This document shows positions 17,306 to 26,517 of a stretch of DNA of 64,000 nt, piece after piece. The notes under the pieces were generated by a model. That model was not told where the DNA came from, did no database searches, and saw only the letters and a list, made by a program, of their open reading frames with translations. Within the stretch, counting starts at the first letter, position 1. Every line of letters starts with the position of its first letter. The stretch is from an uncultured Arachnia sp. (GTDB lineage: Bacteria > Actinomycetota > Actinomycetes > Propionibacteriales > Propionibacteriaceae). The DNA lies in contig CANLSH010000018.1 of the NCBI GenBank assembly GCA_947493705.1, positions 1 to 64,000 of the forward strand. The letters run 5' to 3'. Both the position numbers and the translations under genes were made by a program.

Positions 17306-17712
17306 ACGAGCGGACCTTCGTCATCATCAAGCCCGACGCCGTCACCGCCGGACACGTCGGCAACATCCTGAACCGTTACGAGGAAGCAGGCTTTCGCCCC
17401 GTGGCCATGGAAATGCGCACCATCGACGGTGAATTCGCGGACCGGCACTATGCCGAGCATCTCGGGCGCGACTACTACGCGCCGCTGCGCGAATTCATGA
17501 CCGAGGGCCCACTCGTGGCGTTGATCCTCGCGGGAGACAACGCACTCGACGGCGTGCGCGAGCTCAATGGAGTGACGGACCCGTCGAAAGCCGACGCTGG
17601 CACGATTCGCGCAGATTTTGGCTCCTCGGTGAAGGCCAACTGCGTCCATGCTTCTGACAGTCCGGAATCCGCCGCCTCCGAGATTGGTCTGTGGTTCCCG
17701 GAACTCGCATGA
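17302..17712 (+). CDS. ndk: Nucleoside-diphosphate kinase
   Basis: Transfers the gamma phosphate between nucleoside triphosphates and diphosphates through a phosphohistidine. The active His116 lies in NCVHASDS, preceded by the GTIRADF block; K10 in VIIKPDAV is also conserved. 136 aa is standard. The frame is open far upstream, but GTG at 17302, overlapping the DUF4233 stop, gives the exact family N-terminus NERTFVIIKPD. Confidence 0.97.
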   Translation: MNERTFVIIKPDAVTAGHVGNILNRYEEAGFRPVAMEMRTIDGEFADRHYAEHLGRDYYAPLREFMTEGPLVALILAGDNALDGVRELNGVTDPSKADAGTIRADFGSSVKANCVHASDSPESAASEIGLWFPELA

Positions 17713-18908
17713 CGGAGCCCACCCCCAACTGGCCGCCGCCGGATGGCCCATCACCTGCACGCCCGCAGCGTGAGAGGACGACAGGCCCCTCAGATCCACC
17801 ACCGGCGGGGCAACCATTCTTCGCGCCGCCCCCTGCGGGTCCGCCACACGAGGGGTCGCCCGCGGGTCCGCCACATGAGATGCCACGTCCCGGCCAGCCG
17901 CCCCACGAAGGTCCACCCGCATGGCTGGTGCCGCAACCGTGGGGGCCGCCGCCCAAGCCCTCGCCGCTGCCTGTCGAGGCCCGCGAGTACCCGACGTTCT
18001 GGCAGGCGCCGGGAATCCCGTGGTGGAAACCTGTCGTGGCTGTGGTCCTTGGCGCTGTGGGTTTCTTCGTCTCCGGTCTCGTCATCGGTTTCGCCGGGCT
18101 GGTCGTTGAGGCCGCCGTCAGTGATCGGGGCTTTCTGGAGGTAGCACAAGAGCTGGGCACACTGACGATCACGCCCATCACCTTCCTGGCCAACAGCGTG
18201 TCGCTGGGGCTCCTCGTGCCGCTGACGTTCCTCCTGTCGAGGCTGGTGGGCCAGAAGGGCGGCTGGATCAGTTCCGTCGTGGGCGGCATCCGCTGGCGTT
18301 GGCTCCTGCAGTGTTTCGGGATCAGCTTTGTGGCCGTTGCGGCCCTGATTGCGGTCACCATCGCGCTGGACGGTTGGGAGAATCAGGGACTGGCGTTCAG
18401 GCCCGGGTGGTGGTGGCTGCTCATCGGGGTCATCGTTGTGACGCCGTTCCAGGCGGCGGGGGAGGAGTACCTCATCCGCGGGTTGCTGAACAGGGCGGTG
18501 GCATCGTTCATCCCGGCACGTGTGGTGGGTGCGATTCTGGGGGCGGTGCTCAGCAGCATCGTGTTCATGTTCATCCATGGCGCAGGCGACATCTGGCTCA
18601 ACATCACCTACTTCTCCATGGGAATGCTGTTCTCCTACCTCGCCTGGCGCACCGGAGGGCTGGAGGCCGCCGTCGCCATGCACACGGCCAACAACCTCGT
18701 GGTTATGCTGTTCCTTCCTTTCCAGGACATCAGTGAGGTGTTCAACAGGGAGGCCGGAACGGGCGACCCCACTGTCCTGTTGCAGCTGGCACTGTTGGGC
18801 ATCGCGGCTGTCATCATCGTCCGCTTGGCGCGACGCTCGTCCATCGAACGTTGGGGACCCCCGGTCATCGTCGGGGGTGGCGCTGCACCGATGCCCCGGG
18901 GCCGGTGA
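17709..18908 (+). CDS. CPBP family intramembrane glutamic endopeptidase
   Basis: A 399-aa membrane protease related to Rce1. The N-terminal 85 residues are proline-rich with repeated PPHEG/PPAGP units. The membrane domain carries motif 1 EEYLIR at residues 252-257, motif 2 FMFIHG and motif 3 HTANN. The family processes prenylated proteins in eukaryotes and is linked to bacteriocin maturation or self-immunity in bacteria; the client here is unknown. ATG 17709 overlaps the ndk stop and is preferred to the upstream in-frame start at 17691. Being the last member of the folC operon, it may be expressed with housekeeping genes rather than with a bacteriocin. Confidence 0.87.
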   Translation: MTEPTPNWPPPDGPSPARPQRERTTGPSDPPPAGQPFFAPPPAGPPHEGSPAGPPHEMPRPGQPPHEGPPAWLVPQPWGPPPKPSPLPVEAREYPTFWQAPGIPWWKPVVAVVLGAVGFFVSGLVIGFAGLVVEAAVSDRGFLEVAQELGTLTITPITFLANSVSLGLLVPLTFLLSRLVGQKGGWISSVVGGIRWRWLLQCFGISFVAVAALIAVTIALDGWENQGLAFRPGWWWLLIGVIVVTPFQAAGEEYLIRGLLNRAVASFIPARVVGAILGAVLSSIVFMFIHGAGDIWLNITYFSMGMLFSYLAWRTGGLEAAVAMHTANNLVVMLFLPFQDISEVFNREAGTGDPTVLLQLALLGIAAVIIVRLARRSSIERWGPPVIVGGGAAPMPRGR

Positions 18909-18921
18909 GGCGTCGAAGGGC

Positions 18922-18996
18922 GACCGGACTCACCGCATGCGATGCCGACGGAGCCGCATACATCCTCGGCGCTCACCGAGTGAGGCATCTCCGGTC
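18922..18996. terminator. Candidate bidirectional terminator
   Basis: GACCGGA (18922-18928) pairs with TCCGGTC (18990-18996), with nested CTCAC/GTGAG and GATGCC/GGCATC pairings, between the converging CPBP and exporter genes. There is no T run, so efficiency is uncertain. Confidence 0.4.
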
Positions 18997-20212
18997 AGCG
19001 CGAGACGCCAGATGTGGGTGGCAGTTCGTCCTCGATAAACCAGCTCCTACAGCATCGGACACCGACGATGGTCATCGGAATGATGAGGACCAGCTGCCAT
19101 CCGATGGACAATGCGAAGCTCCCCGTGGCGCCACGCAGCACACCCATGAGCAGGGGGCTGCTGGTGGCGAGCAGGTACCCCAAAGACTGTGTGAAACCGG
19201 AGAGAGCGACGGTGCCGCTCGCAGTCCTGGCCCGCATGCCCAGCAGCGCCAGGATGAGCGGAAAGCTGGAGATGCCCAGAGCCATGAAGATCGCCCAGAG
19301 CCACGGCACGGTGGTGGGTGCCAGCAGCAGGCCCAGATACCCGGCCGCGAGGAACGCCATGATGCTGAGGAAGAGCCCCACCGGCTGACCGTGGCGCGCC
19401 GCGTAGTAGGGAATGAGGAAGGCGGGCACCACTCCGACGCCGGTGGTGATTCCGAGCATCAGCCCGGCCGCGGTGGGGTCCAGGCCCGCGTCGATGTAGA
19501 TGCTCGGCAACCACCCGAAGACGGTGTATGCCTGACCCGACTGGATACCGAACATCAGCACCATCGCCCACCCCCGACGGGTGCGAGCAACATCTCGCAG
19601 GGAGTACTGGCCCTGTCTGGAACTGGCAGAGCCTCCCCCGGGGGCGTGGCGAAGCATCGGCAACCAACAGAGCAACGCGGCGATGGCAACGATGGTGATG
19701 GCCGTGAAGGCGCCCCTCCATCCACCCAGCTCCTGGGCCAGGGGATACGTCACAGCGCCTGCAACCGCGGTCCCCAGCGTCAGCGACAGTGAGTACAGCG
19801 ACGTCGCCAACCCGATCTGTCGCGGAAAGTGCAGCCGCACGAGCGTGGGAATCAACACGTTCGACAGCGCCATCCCGGCGAGAGCCAGCACGCTGAGGAG
19901 CAGGAAGCTCCAGGAGTTGGGCACCCATGCACGTGCTGCCTGCCCCACGATGAGTGCCACCAGAGCGATGCCGATGGTGCGGTGCACGCCGATGCGCTTC
20001 GACAGTGCTGGCGCAATCGCCCCGAACACCGCGAAACTGAGCGCGGGCAGCGACGTGAGGACACCCGCCATGGCATCGCCCATCCCAAGATCTGCAGAGA
20101 TCAGCTCCAGGACCGGTCCCACGGAAGCGGCGACGGGACGCAGGTTGAATGCCAGCAGCAGGATCGCGACCAGAGCGAATGCTGTCGTGCGAGGCAGTCG
20201 CTTTGCGGCCAT
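18995..20212 (-). CDS. MFS transporter, CynX/NimT family
   Basis: A 405-aa, 12-helix major facilitator. The N-terminus FNLRPVAASVGPVL and the pattern of two six-helix halves with a central basic loop (about 195-215) match the CynX/NimT group, whose members move cyanate or 2-nitroimidazole-type compounds. Substrate here is unknown. A TATAGT box lies on the minus strand at 20247-20242, giving a leader of about 25 nt. Confidence 0.82.
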   Translation of the reverse strand: MAAKRLPRTTAFALVAILLLAFNLRPVAASVGPVLELISADLGMGDAMAGVLTSLPALSFAVFGAIAPALSKRIGVHRTIGIALVALIVGQAARAWVPNSWSFLLLSVLALAGMALSNVLIPTLVRLHFPRQIGLATSLYSLSLTLGTAVAGAVTYPLAQELGGWRGAFTAITIVAIAALLCWLPMLRHAPGGGSASSRQGQYSLRDVARTRRGWAMVLMFGIQSGQAYTVFGWLPSIYIDAGLDPTAAGLMLGITTGVGVVPAFLIPYYAARHGQPVGLFLSIMAFLAAGYLGLLLAPTTVPWLWAIFMALGISSFPLILALLGMRARTASGTVALSGFTQSLGYLLATSSPLLMGVLRGATGSFALSIGWQLVLIIPMTIVGVRCCRSWFIEDELPPTSGVSR

Positions 20213-20568
20213 GAAGTGATTCCCGTCGATAGAGCCCGCTCACTATAGCTCCGGCTGCCCTGAACTTCTGTGCGCCGCCACCGCTACCCGGGGCAGCTGG
20301 CTGTGACCGAGGACGGTTTCAAGGAGTCATACGTAACCGAATCTCTGCGCCACGGCGTGTGCAATATCTCCAAGTTGGGGCGGGTGTGGAACAATGCTGA
20401 ACAGGTCAGGCGCCGCCGGTGCCAACCGGGATTTGTTTGAGCGAAGTCTGTACCGCGACGAAGATTCGACCGCGGCTGCTCCTCCATCAGGTCTCGATGA
20501 CCGTCAGCTTGGTGTGAAAGTTGTGAAAGAACTTCGCCAGTCCTGCGCACCAGCGCACGAGGAGCCAC
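20213..20568. other. Intergenic region between exporter and rne
   Basis: It must hold the divergent promoter of the exporter (TATAGT at 20247-20242) and the promoter and leader of rne. No convincing -35/-10 pair for rne is visible. One frame from 20394 runs into rne out of phase and has no recognised features. E. coli rne is autoregulated through its leader; whether this leader acts similarly cannot be seen. Confidence 0.4.
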
Positions 20569-23500
20569 ATGCTCGAATCAGAAAACGGCCCCAACGCCGA
20601 ATCACTACCCCAGCCGCCTGCACCGCGTCGTCGGTCTGCATCGCGCGCCGCTGGGCCACCCCCTCCGGTCGCTGCGCCGACGAATGTGGCACAAACTGCT
20701 GCCGCTCAGCCCGATGAGGCCGTGCACACCGTCGAGACGCCAGAACCCCCGAAGCAGACACGACGCGCCACCCGCGCGAGTGCTCCCGCCGAGGACTCCA
20801 CTGGTGCATCCGCACCCACCGCCTCCGGTGAGGTCGAATCCGCGACGCCATCCGCAGCCAAGCGCGCCCCCGCGAAGTCGCGATCCAAGGCCGCGCCCGA
20901 TCAAGCCGAGAGCGACCACACTCAGGACACGCAGGAGACCAGCGTTCCGCAGACCCGGGCTGCTGAACCAACCTCGCCCGAGGCAGCTCCTGCCGAGACC
21001 TCGTCGGAGGAGAAGCCCCCGACGCGCCGTCGCCGTGCCGCCACCCGGCCGACCGCAGCGCCGTCCGAAACATCAACGGCCCCGGCGGAACTTCCACAGA
21101 CCGCGGCTGCCGCAGACATTGCCCCCGTCTCTACGGATCAGCAGGCTGACCAGCCCGTTGAGGATGTGAAGCCCCCGACGCGCCGTCGACGCGCCGCCAC
21201 CCGGCCGACCGCAGCGCCGGCCGATACATCAACGGCCCCGGCGGAAGTTCCACAGACCGCGGCTGCCGCAGACATTGCCCCCGTCTCGACGGATCAGCAG
21301 TCTGACCAGCCCGTTGAGGATGTGAAGCCCCCGACGCGCCGTCGACGCGCCGCGACCCGGCCGGCCGCAGCGCCCGAGTCCCAGGAACTCGCTACGGAAA
21401 CGTCTTCTGCAGCCCCACAGGCCCCTGCGCCTGATGCCCCAGCAAGCGGGGAAAAACCGGCCACGCGTCGCCGTCGAGCCACCCGGGGAGAGGCTGCCGC
21501 ACCGGTGAAGGAAAGCGATGCGACCAGCGGTGACAATCAGGATGTGGGTGCGGCGCTTGACGCGTTGACCGCCGAGATCGCTTCCTCCCAAGGCAAAGAC
21601 GCGTCCGGGACGCGGTCACCCGGCTCCGAGGCGAACGGGGATGCGGATGAGAGGCCCTCAAGCCGACGTCGCCGGTCCTCCCGCGCCACAGCGCCCGCCC
21701 CGGTTCCGGAGGAGTCCAGCGACGACAGCGACGATGAACCCATGGACGGCATTGCTGCGGCACTGAAGATGGCAGAGGATGACGCCCGATCGCGTCGCGC
21801 CCTGGTTGCCGACCCCTTCAGGGTCACCGCAGAGAATCGCCAGGAACGGCTCGACGAACTGACCCACTCAATTGCGACGGGGGACAGCGACGAGGACGAT
21901 TCCGAGGACGATGCGGAGGATGGCGACGAGGATTCCACCAGCGCCGACTCTGAGGAAGACTCCAGCAACGAGGACTCCGACGATGACTCGGACGACGATT
22001 CGGATGATGACTCCGGCGACGATGACTCAAGCGACAACGGTCACGATTCCGACGCCGGAGGCAATCGCCGTCGTCGTCGCCGTGGCGGCCGCCGTCGCCG
22101 TCGTGGTGGCAGCAACAACCGTGATGGCCAGAGCTCAGAAGACTCGGATTCCTCCAACTCGGAGGACAGCACCTCCGGTGACGTCGAGAAGAGCAACGAC
22201 ACCCAGAACACCGATGATGCGGAGAGCTCCACAGAGGGTGACTCCGACAATGATGCAGACAACGACTCCGATGGTGATGAGGGTTCCGGCAGTGGCACCA
22301 CGCGTCGCCGTCGCCGTCGTCGTCGTTCCGGCAGTGACAGCGGCGATTCCGCGAAGAGCACCGGTGAGGATGCCATCACCGGCATTGAGGGTTCCACTCG
22401 CATGGAGGCCAAGCGTCAACGCCGCAAGGAGAACCGTGCAGCCGGACGTCGTCGCGCTCCCATCCTGAGTGAATCCGAGTTCCTCGCTCGCCGCGAGGCA
22501 GTGGATCGAAAGCTCGTCATCCGCCAAGGTGAGGACTACACGCAGCTCGCCGTCGTCGAGGATGACATCCTCGTCGAGCACTACGTGGATCGTGCCTCCG
22601 CCATGTCCTTGATCGGCAACGTCTACCTCGGCAAGGTGCAGAACGTGCTTCCCAGCATGGAAGCCGCGTTCATCGACATCGGCCGCGGCCGCAACGCCGT
22701 GCTGTACGCCGGTGAGGTGGACTGGACCGGCTTCGACGTGTCCGCCGAGAACCGCAAGGTGGAGAAGGTCTTCAAGTCCGGGCAGGCCGTGCTCGTGCAG
22801 GTCACCAAGGACCCCGTCGGCGCCAAGGGTGCCCGGTTGACCGGCCACATCTCGCTGCCGGGACGCTACGTCGTCTACGCGCCGGGGGGCCATCTCTCAG
22901 GGATCTCCCGCAAGCTGCCCGATCAGGAACGCGCCCGTCTCCGCGACATCCTGGCGGAACTGATCGGCGACGACGAATCAGTGATCGTCCGCACAGCCGC
23001 TGAGGGCGCATCAACCGAAGACCTCGTTCGGGATGTGAATCGCCTCAAGGCCCAGTGGGAGATCATCGAGAAGAAATCGAAGCAGGGTGGCGCACCCGCG
23101 GCGCTGTACAGCGAACCAGATCTGACCCTGCGCATCGTGCGTGACCTCTTCACCGAGGATTTCGGAGCACTTGTTGTGCAGGGCAACGGGGGTGCGGATG
23201 ATTCCTTCGAGGAGATCAGCGCCTACGTTGCGCACGTGGCGCCGAACCTCGCGGACCGGGTGCAACACTTCCAGGTGGATGAGAAGGGACACGACGTCTT
23301 CGCCGAGTACCGGATCGACGAGCAGATCGCCAAGGCACTGGATCGCAAGGTCCACCTTCCCTCCGGTGGTTCCCTCGTCATTGACCGGACCGAGGCCATG
23401 ACTGTCATCGACGTCAACACCGGCCGGTTCACCGGTGCCGGTGGCAACCTCGAGGCCACAGTTACCAGCAACAACCTGGAGGCGGCCGAGGAGGTCGTCC

Positions 23501-23919
23501 GTCAGCTCAGGCTGCGGGACATCGGTGGCATGATCGTCGTGGACTTCATTGACATGGTGCTGCCCAGCAACCGCGATCTGCTGCTGCGTCGCCTCGTGGA
23601 ATGCCTGGGTCGTGACCGCACACGCCACCAGGTGGCCGAGGTCACGAGCCTGGGGCTGATCCAGTTGACCCGCAAGAAGATCGGCACCGGCCTTGCGGAG
23701 GCCTTCACCGAGGAGTGCGAGCACTGCCACGGCGACGGCTATCTCCGTTTCCATGAGCCGGTCGACTCGCAGGCTCCCTCCGACGGCGGGGACCGTCGCG
23801 GTGGCAGCGGAGGCGGTGGCAACCGGGGTAGGGGTGGCCGCAACCGTCGCGGCGGCGGCAACGGCGGCAACGGCGGCAACGGCGGTAACAACAATGGCGG
23901 CGAGAAGAAGTCTGACTGA
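20569..23919 (+). CDS. rne: Ribonuclease E/G
   Basis: Endoribonuclease for mRNA turnover and rRNA processing. The catalytic half is C-terminal: an S1 domain starts near residue 680 (YLGKVQNVLPSMEAAFIDIG), metal-binding aspartates are Asp948 (VIDVN) and Asp992 (VVDFID), and the Zn-link cysteines are Cys1050 and Cys1053 (CEHC). The first 620 residues are disordered: Ala/Pro/Thr-rich, then 52-residue repeats with RRRRAATRP cores, a Ser/Asp/Glu stretch (about 430-505), Arg-rich blocks near 500-520 and 580-590. The last 45 residues are Gly/Arg/Asn-rich. This layout, with long basic/acidic N-terminal extension, is known in actinobacteria and is likely the RNA- and partner-binding scaffold. AGGAG lies 6 bases before ATG. 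Confidence 0.93.
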   Translation: MLESENGPNAESLPQPPAPRRRSASRAAGPPPPVAAPTNVAQTAAAQPDEAVHTVETPEPPKQTRRATRASAPAEDSTGASAPTASGEVESATPSAAKRAPAKSRSKAAPDQAESDHTQDTQETSVPQTRAAEPTSPEAAPAETSSEEKPPTRRRRAATRPTAAPSETSTAPAELPQTAAAADIAPVSTDQQADQPVEDVKPPTRRRRAATRPTAAPADTSTAPAEVPQTAAAADIAPVSTDQQSDQPVEDVKPPTRRRRAATRPAAAPESQELATETSSAAPQAPAPDAPASGEKPATRRRRATRGEAAAPVKESDATSGDNQDVGAALDALTAEIASSQGKDASGTRSPGSEANGDADERPSSRRRRSSRATAPAPVPEESSDDSDDEPMDGIAAALKMAEDDARSRRALVADPFRVTAENRQERLDELTHSIATGDSDEDDSEDDAEDGDEDSTSADSEEDSSNEDSDDDSDDDSDDDSGDDDSSDNGHDSDAGGNRRRRRRGGRRRRRGGSNNRDGQSSEDSDSSNSEDSTSGDVEKSNDTQNTDDAESSTEGDSDNDADNDSDGDEGSGSGTTRRRRRRRRSGSDSGDSAKSTGEDAITGIEGSTRMEAKRQRRKENRAAGRRRAPILSESEFLARREAVDRKLVIRQGEDYTQLAVVEDDILVEHYVDRASAMSLIGNVYLGKVQNVLPSMEAAFIDIGRGRNAVLYAGEVDWTGFDVSAENRKVEKVFKSGQAVLVQVTKDPVGAKGARLTGHISLPGRYVVYAPGGHLSGISRKLPDQERARLRDILAELIGDDESVIVRTAAEGASTEDLVRDVNRLKAQWEIIEKKSKQGGAPAALYSEPDLTLRIVRDLFTEDFGALVVQGNGGADDSFEEISAYVAHVAPNLADRVQHFQVDEKGHDVFAEYRIDEQIAKALDRKVHLPSGGSLVIDRTEAMTVIDVNTGRFTGAGGNLEATVTSNNLEAAEEVVRQLRLRDIGGMIVVDFIDMVLPSNRDLLLRRLVECLGRDRTRHQVAEVTSLGLIQLTRKKIGTGLAEAFTEECEHCHGDGYLRFHEPVDSQAPSDGGDRRGGSGGGGNRGRGGRNRRGGGNGGNGGNGGNNNGGEKKSD
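21013..21375 (+). repeat. 156-bp tandem repeat inside rne
   Basis: Two near-identical 156-bp units (21013-21168, 21169-21324) and a third truncated after about 50 bp. Each encodes 52 residues beginning KPPTRRRRAATRP and ending DQPVEDV. The near identity at DNA level indicates recent duplication, and the unit length keeps the reading frame. Confidence 0.9.
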
Positions 23920-23940
23920 GTCTGACTCAATCGTGTGGAC

Positions 23941-23979
23941 AACCGGGAGGGGCGGGCTATAGCCCGATCCCTCCCGGTT
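23941..23979 (+). terminator. Strong hairpin after rne
   Basis: AACCGGGAGGG (23941-23951) pairs with CCCTCCCGGTT (23969-23979); the loop contains its own palindrome GGGCTATAGCCC. It lies 22 bases past the rne stop. It lacks a T tract but is stable enough to act as a terminator or a 3' processing barrier. Confidence 0.65.
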
Positions 23980-24142
23980 CCCGGACAGCATGCCACCTTG
24001 CTGTGGCGCACACATCCGCCCGGACTCTGCGTAACCACTGGCCGCCGAGACGTATATCGCCTCGGGTCACAGTGGATGAGGCATGTCGGGTCGTTCAACT
24101 GTGGGGGTCCACGATTAGCAGCGCTGGGTCAGAGCCTGCGGT

Positions 24143-24172
24143 TTGACCAGGATGCCCCTGATCTCGTAATGT
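24143..24172 (+). promoter_or_regulatory. Candidate rplU-rpmA promoter
   Basis: TTGACC (24143-24148) and TAATGT (24167-24172) are 18 bases apart, a good sigma-70-type match. Transcription near 24179 would leave a leader of about 110 nt in front of rplU, long enough for feedback control by L21, although no specific structure is recognised. The preceding 160 bases after the rne hairpin hold nothing recognisable. Confidence 0.55.
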
Positions 24173-24291
24173 TGCCCTTCGGTGCGATTGGTTCCGACGC
24201 TGCTTGGCGCGGACTTGCACTGCCCGATGATCCGGCTCATGGCTGGGTCGTGCCAAAGACGTAATTGAGTTTGAAGAAGGTAGGTCCAAGC

Positions 24292-24600
24292 GTGTACGCA
24301 ATCGTGCGCAATGGCGGACGCCAGCACAAGGTTGCTGTTGGCGACATTCTGGATATCGATCTGATGTCAGAAGAGGTCGGCGGTACCGTCAACCTGCAGC
24401 CTCTGCTCCTCGTCGATGGTGAGAACATCACATCTGATGCCCAGACACTGGACAAGGCGTCTGTGTCGGCAGAGGTCGTCGGCCTGAAGAAGGGCCCGAA
24501 AATCCGCATCATGAAGTACAAGAACAAGACCGGTTACAAGAAACGCATGGGTCACCGTCAGCGGTACACCCAGGTCAAAATCACCGGCATCGAGAACTGA
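24292..24600 (+). CDS. rplU: 50S ribosomal protein L21
   Basis: Large-subunit protein that binds 23S rRNA with L20. The 102-aa sequence begins [18 protein letters not shown] and ends with the conserved [17 protein letters not shown] at 24292 is selected because this is where L21 proteins start and a GTAGGT ribosome site lies about 8 bases upstream; an in-frame TTG at 24265 would add nine unconserved residues. Confidence 0.95.
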   Translation: MYAIVRNGGRQHKVAVGDILDIDLMSEEVGGTVNLQPLLLVDGENITSDAQTLDKASVSAEVVGLKKGPKIRIMKYKNKTGYKKRMGHRQRYTQVKITGIEN

Positions 24601-24614
24601 GGAGTTGAGACCAC

Positions 24615-24872
24615 ATGGCATCCAAAAAGGGCGCATCCTCCACGCGTAACGGTCGTGACTCGAACTCCAAGCGCCTCGGCGTGAAGCGGTTCGGTGGACA
24701 GGTTGTTGGTGCTGGAGAAATTCTGGTCCGTCAGCGCGGCACCCACTTTCATCCCGGCGTCGGCGTTGGCCGTGGCGGAGATGACACACTCTTCGCGCTG
24801 GTCCCCGGACAGGTCGATTTTGGTGTGAAGCGCGGGCGTCGCGTCGTCAATGTTGCTTCGGCCGAGGCCTGA
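24615..24872 (+). CDS. rpmA: 50S ribosomal protein L27
   Basis: L27 reaches the peptidyl-transferase centre with its N-terminal tail. The 85-aa protein begins [20 protein letters not shown], without the cleavable N-terminal extension found in Firmicutes, and contains [12 protein letters not shown]. It follows rplU by 14 bases with GAGG in between, as usual. Confidence 0.97.
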   Translation: MASKKGASSTRNGRDSNSKRLGVKRFGGQVVGAGEILVRQRGTHFHPGVGVGRGGDDTLFALVPGQVDFGVKRGRRVVNVASAEA

Positions 24873-24902
24873 TCACCGCTGACGAAACACACATTTTGAG
24901 GT

Positions 24903-24930
24903 AAGGGCAGCCCGGATGGGCTGCCCTTTT
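24903..24930 (+). terminator. Rho-independent terminator after rpmA
   Basis: AAGGGCAGCCC and GGGCTGCCCTT form an 11-bp perfect stem around GGAT, followed by TTTTCT. It separates rplU-rpmA from obg-proB or attenuates read-through. Confidence 0.92.
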
Positions 24931-25020
24931 CTCGTCCCAGCGCGGCACACAGGCCGGGATGGGACACTCAGTGATGGCGATGCAGTCGTCGCTGATTCAA
25001 GTATTGACAGAGGAGTGAAC

Positions 25021-26517
25021 ATGGCGATCCCGTCCTTTGTGGACCGCGTGAAGCTGTCCGTGCATGCCGGCAACGGTGGGCACGGCTGCTCGTCGGTTCT
25101 GCGGGAGAAGTTCAAACCACTCGGCGGCCCCAACGGTGGCAACGGCGGTGACGGCGGCTCCGTGATGTTCCGCGTCGATGACAGCATGACCACCCTGGTG
25201 GAATACCACCGCCAGTCGGTGCGCAAGGCCACCAACGGTCAGCCCGGTCGCGGCGACCATCAGCACGGAGCGCGTGGAGCCGACGTCGTCCTGTCCGTCC
25301 CCAGCGGCACGCTCATCACTGACGCGGAGACCGGTGAGGAGTTGGTGGATCTCACCGAGCCGGGACAGGAATACGTCGCTGCGCTCGGTGGCAAGGGTGG
25401 GCTCGGCAATGCAGCGCTGGCCTCCACCTCACGCAAGGCCCCCGGTTTCGCCCTCCTCGGAGAGGATGGCGGCGAGCGGGTACTGCAGCTCGAACTCAAG
25501 GTGGTGGCCGATGTGGGACTGGTGGGGTTCCCGTCCGCGGGCAAGTCCTCCCTGATCGCTGCGATCTCCCGTGCACGGCCCAAGGTGGCGGATTACCCGT
25601 TCACCACCCTCGTGCCGAACCTCGGCGTGGTGGTGGCCGGTGACGTGACGTACACGGTGGCCGATGTCCCCGGACTCATCGAGGGCGCTTCCGAGGGCAA
25701 GGGGCTGGGCTTCGACTTCCTCCGCCACATCGATCGTTGCCAGGCCATCGTCCACGTCATCGATCTGGGCACCTATGAGCCGGGCCGCGACCCGATCGAC
25801 GACCTGCACGTCATCGAGGGCGAGCTCGCCGCACATGGTGGACTGGAGGATCGTGTCCGTCTGGTGGCCCTGAACAAGGTGGATCTGCCTGACGGACCCG
25901 GTCTGGCGGAACTGGCTCGTCCCGAGTTGGAGGCGATGGGGCACAAGGTGTTCGAGATCTCCACAAAAACCGGTGAAGGTCTGAATGGGCTGAAGTTCGC
26001 GATGGCCGAAGTGGTGGCAGCACGTCGAGCATCACTGCCTGCACCCACTCCTGCGCCAGTGCTGCGGCCGGCCCCCGTCGGCAGGACGCGCAATGAACCA
26101 CAGTTCACCATCGCCAAGAAGGGCGACGGCGACGGCGGCTTCGTGTGGCGTGTCAACGGAGCCAAGCCCGAGCGCTGGATCCGCCAGACGGACTTCGGCA
26201 ATGCTGAGGCCGTCGGCTATCTGGCTGATCGTCTGAACCGCATCGGCATTGAGGACAAGCTCCTGGAACTCGGCGCGAGACCGGGTGATGCCGTGGCCAT
26301 CGGTGGTGAGGACGCAGTGATCTTCGATTTCGCGCCACAGGTGGACGTGGGAGCGGAGATCATGTCCCGCCGTGGGGAGGACGACAGGCTGGACCGGGAA
26401 CGCGCGTCGGTGACCCGCCGTCGCGAGATGGATGCGGAGTATCACGCGGCCAAGCAGGCTGTGGATCTGGCTCGCGACGGCTACGCACCGGAGGACGTCC
26501 AGACAGATGCGCAGTGA
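25021..26517 (+). CDS. obg: GTPase Obg (CgtA)
   Basis: Ribosome-assembly GTPase. The glycine-rich Obg fold (1-160) contains [12 protein letters not shown], the G1 loop GFPSAGKSS is at residues 170-178, TTLVPNLG (G2), DVPGL (G3) and NKVD (G4) follow, and an OCT domain is at about 345-430 with a charged tail. 498 aa is typical of actinobacteria. ATG 25021 is chosen: AGGAG lies 6 bases before it and [10 protein letters not shown] is the family N-terminus, whereas the frame is open back to 24916 across the terminator. Overlaps proB. Confidence 0.96.
   Translation: MAIPSFVDRVKLSVHAGNGGHGCSSVLREKFKPLGGPNGGNGGDGGSVMFRVDDSMTTLVEYHRQSVRKATNGQPGRGDHQHGARGADVVLSVPSGTLITDAETGEELVDLTEPGQEYVAALGGKGGLGNAALASTSRKAPGFALLGEDGGERVLQLELKVVADVGLVGFPSAGKSSLIAAISRARPKVADYPFTTLVPNLGVVVAGDVTYTVADVPGLIEGASEGKGLGFDFLRHIDRCQAIVHVIDLGTYEPGRDPIDDLHVIEGELAAHGGLEDRVRLVALNKVDLPDGPGLAELARPELEAMGHKVFEISTKTGEGLNGLKFAMAEVVAARRASLPAPTPAPVLRPAPVGRTRNEPQFTIAKKGDGDGGFVWRVNGAKPERWIRQTDFGNAEAVGYLADRLNRIGIEDKLLELGARPGDAVAIGGEDAVIFDFAPQVDVGAEIMSRRGEDDRLDRERASVTRRREMDAEYHAAKQAVDLARDGYAPEDVQTDAQ

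Noticed and set aside
20394-20717. 107-codon frame in the rne leader
   Set aside because: It runs into rne out of frame, lacks a good SD and becomes Arg-rich shadow sequence.
21013-21375. Tandem repeats considered as a CRISPR array
   Set aside because: Units are 156 bp, contiguous, in frame, and encode the disordered arm of RNase E; no spacers.
23935-24264. 109-codon frame between rne and rplU
   Set aside because: It reads through the rne hairpin and the rplU promoter; composition is not gene-like.
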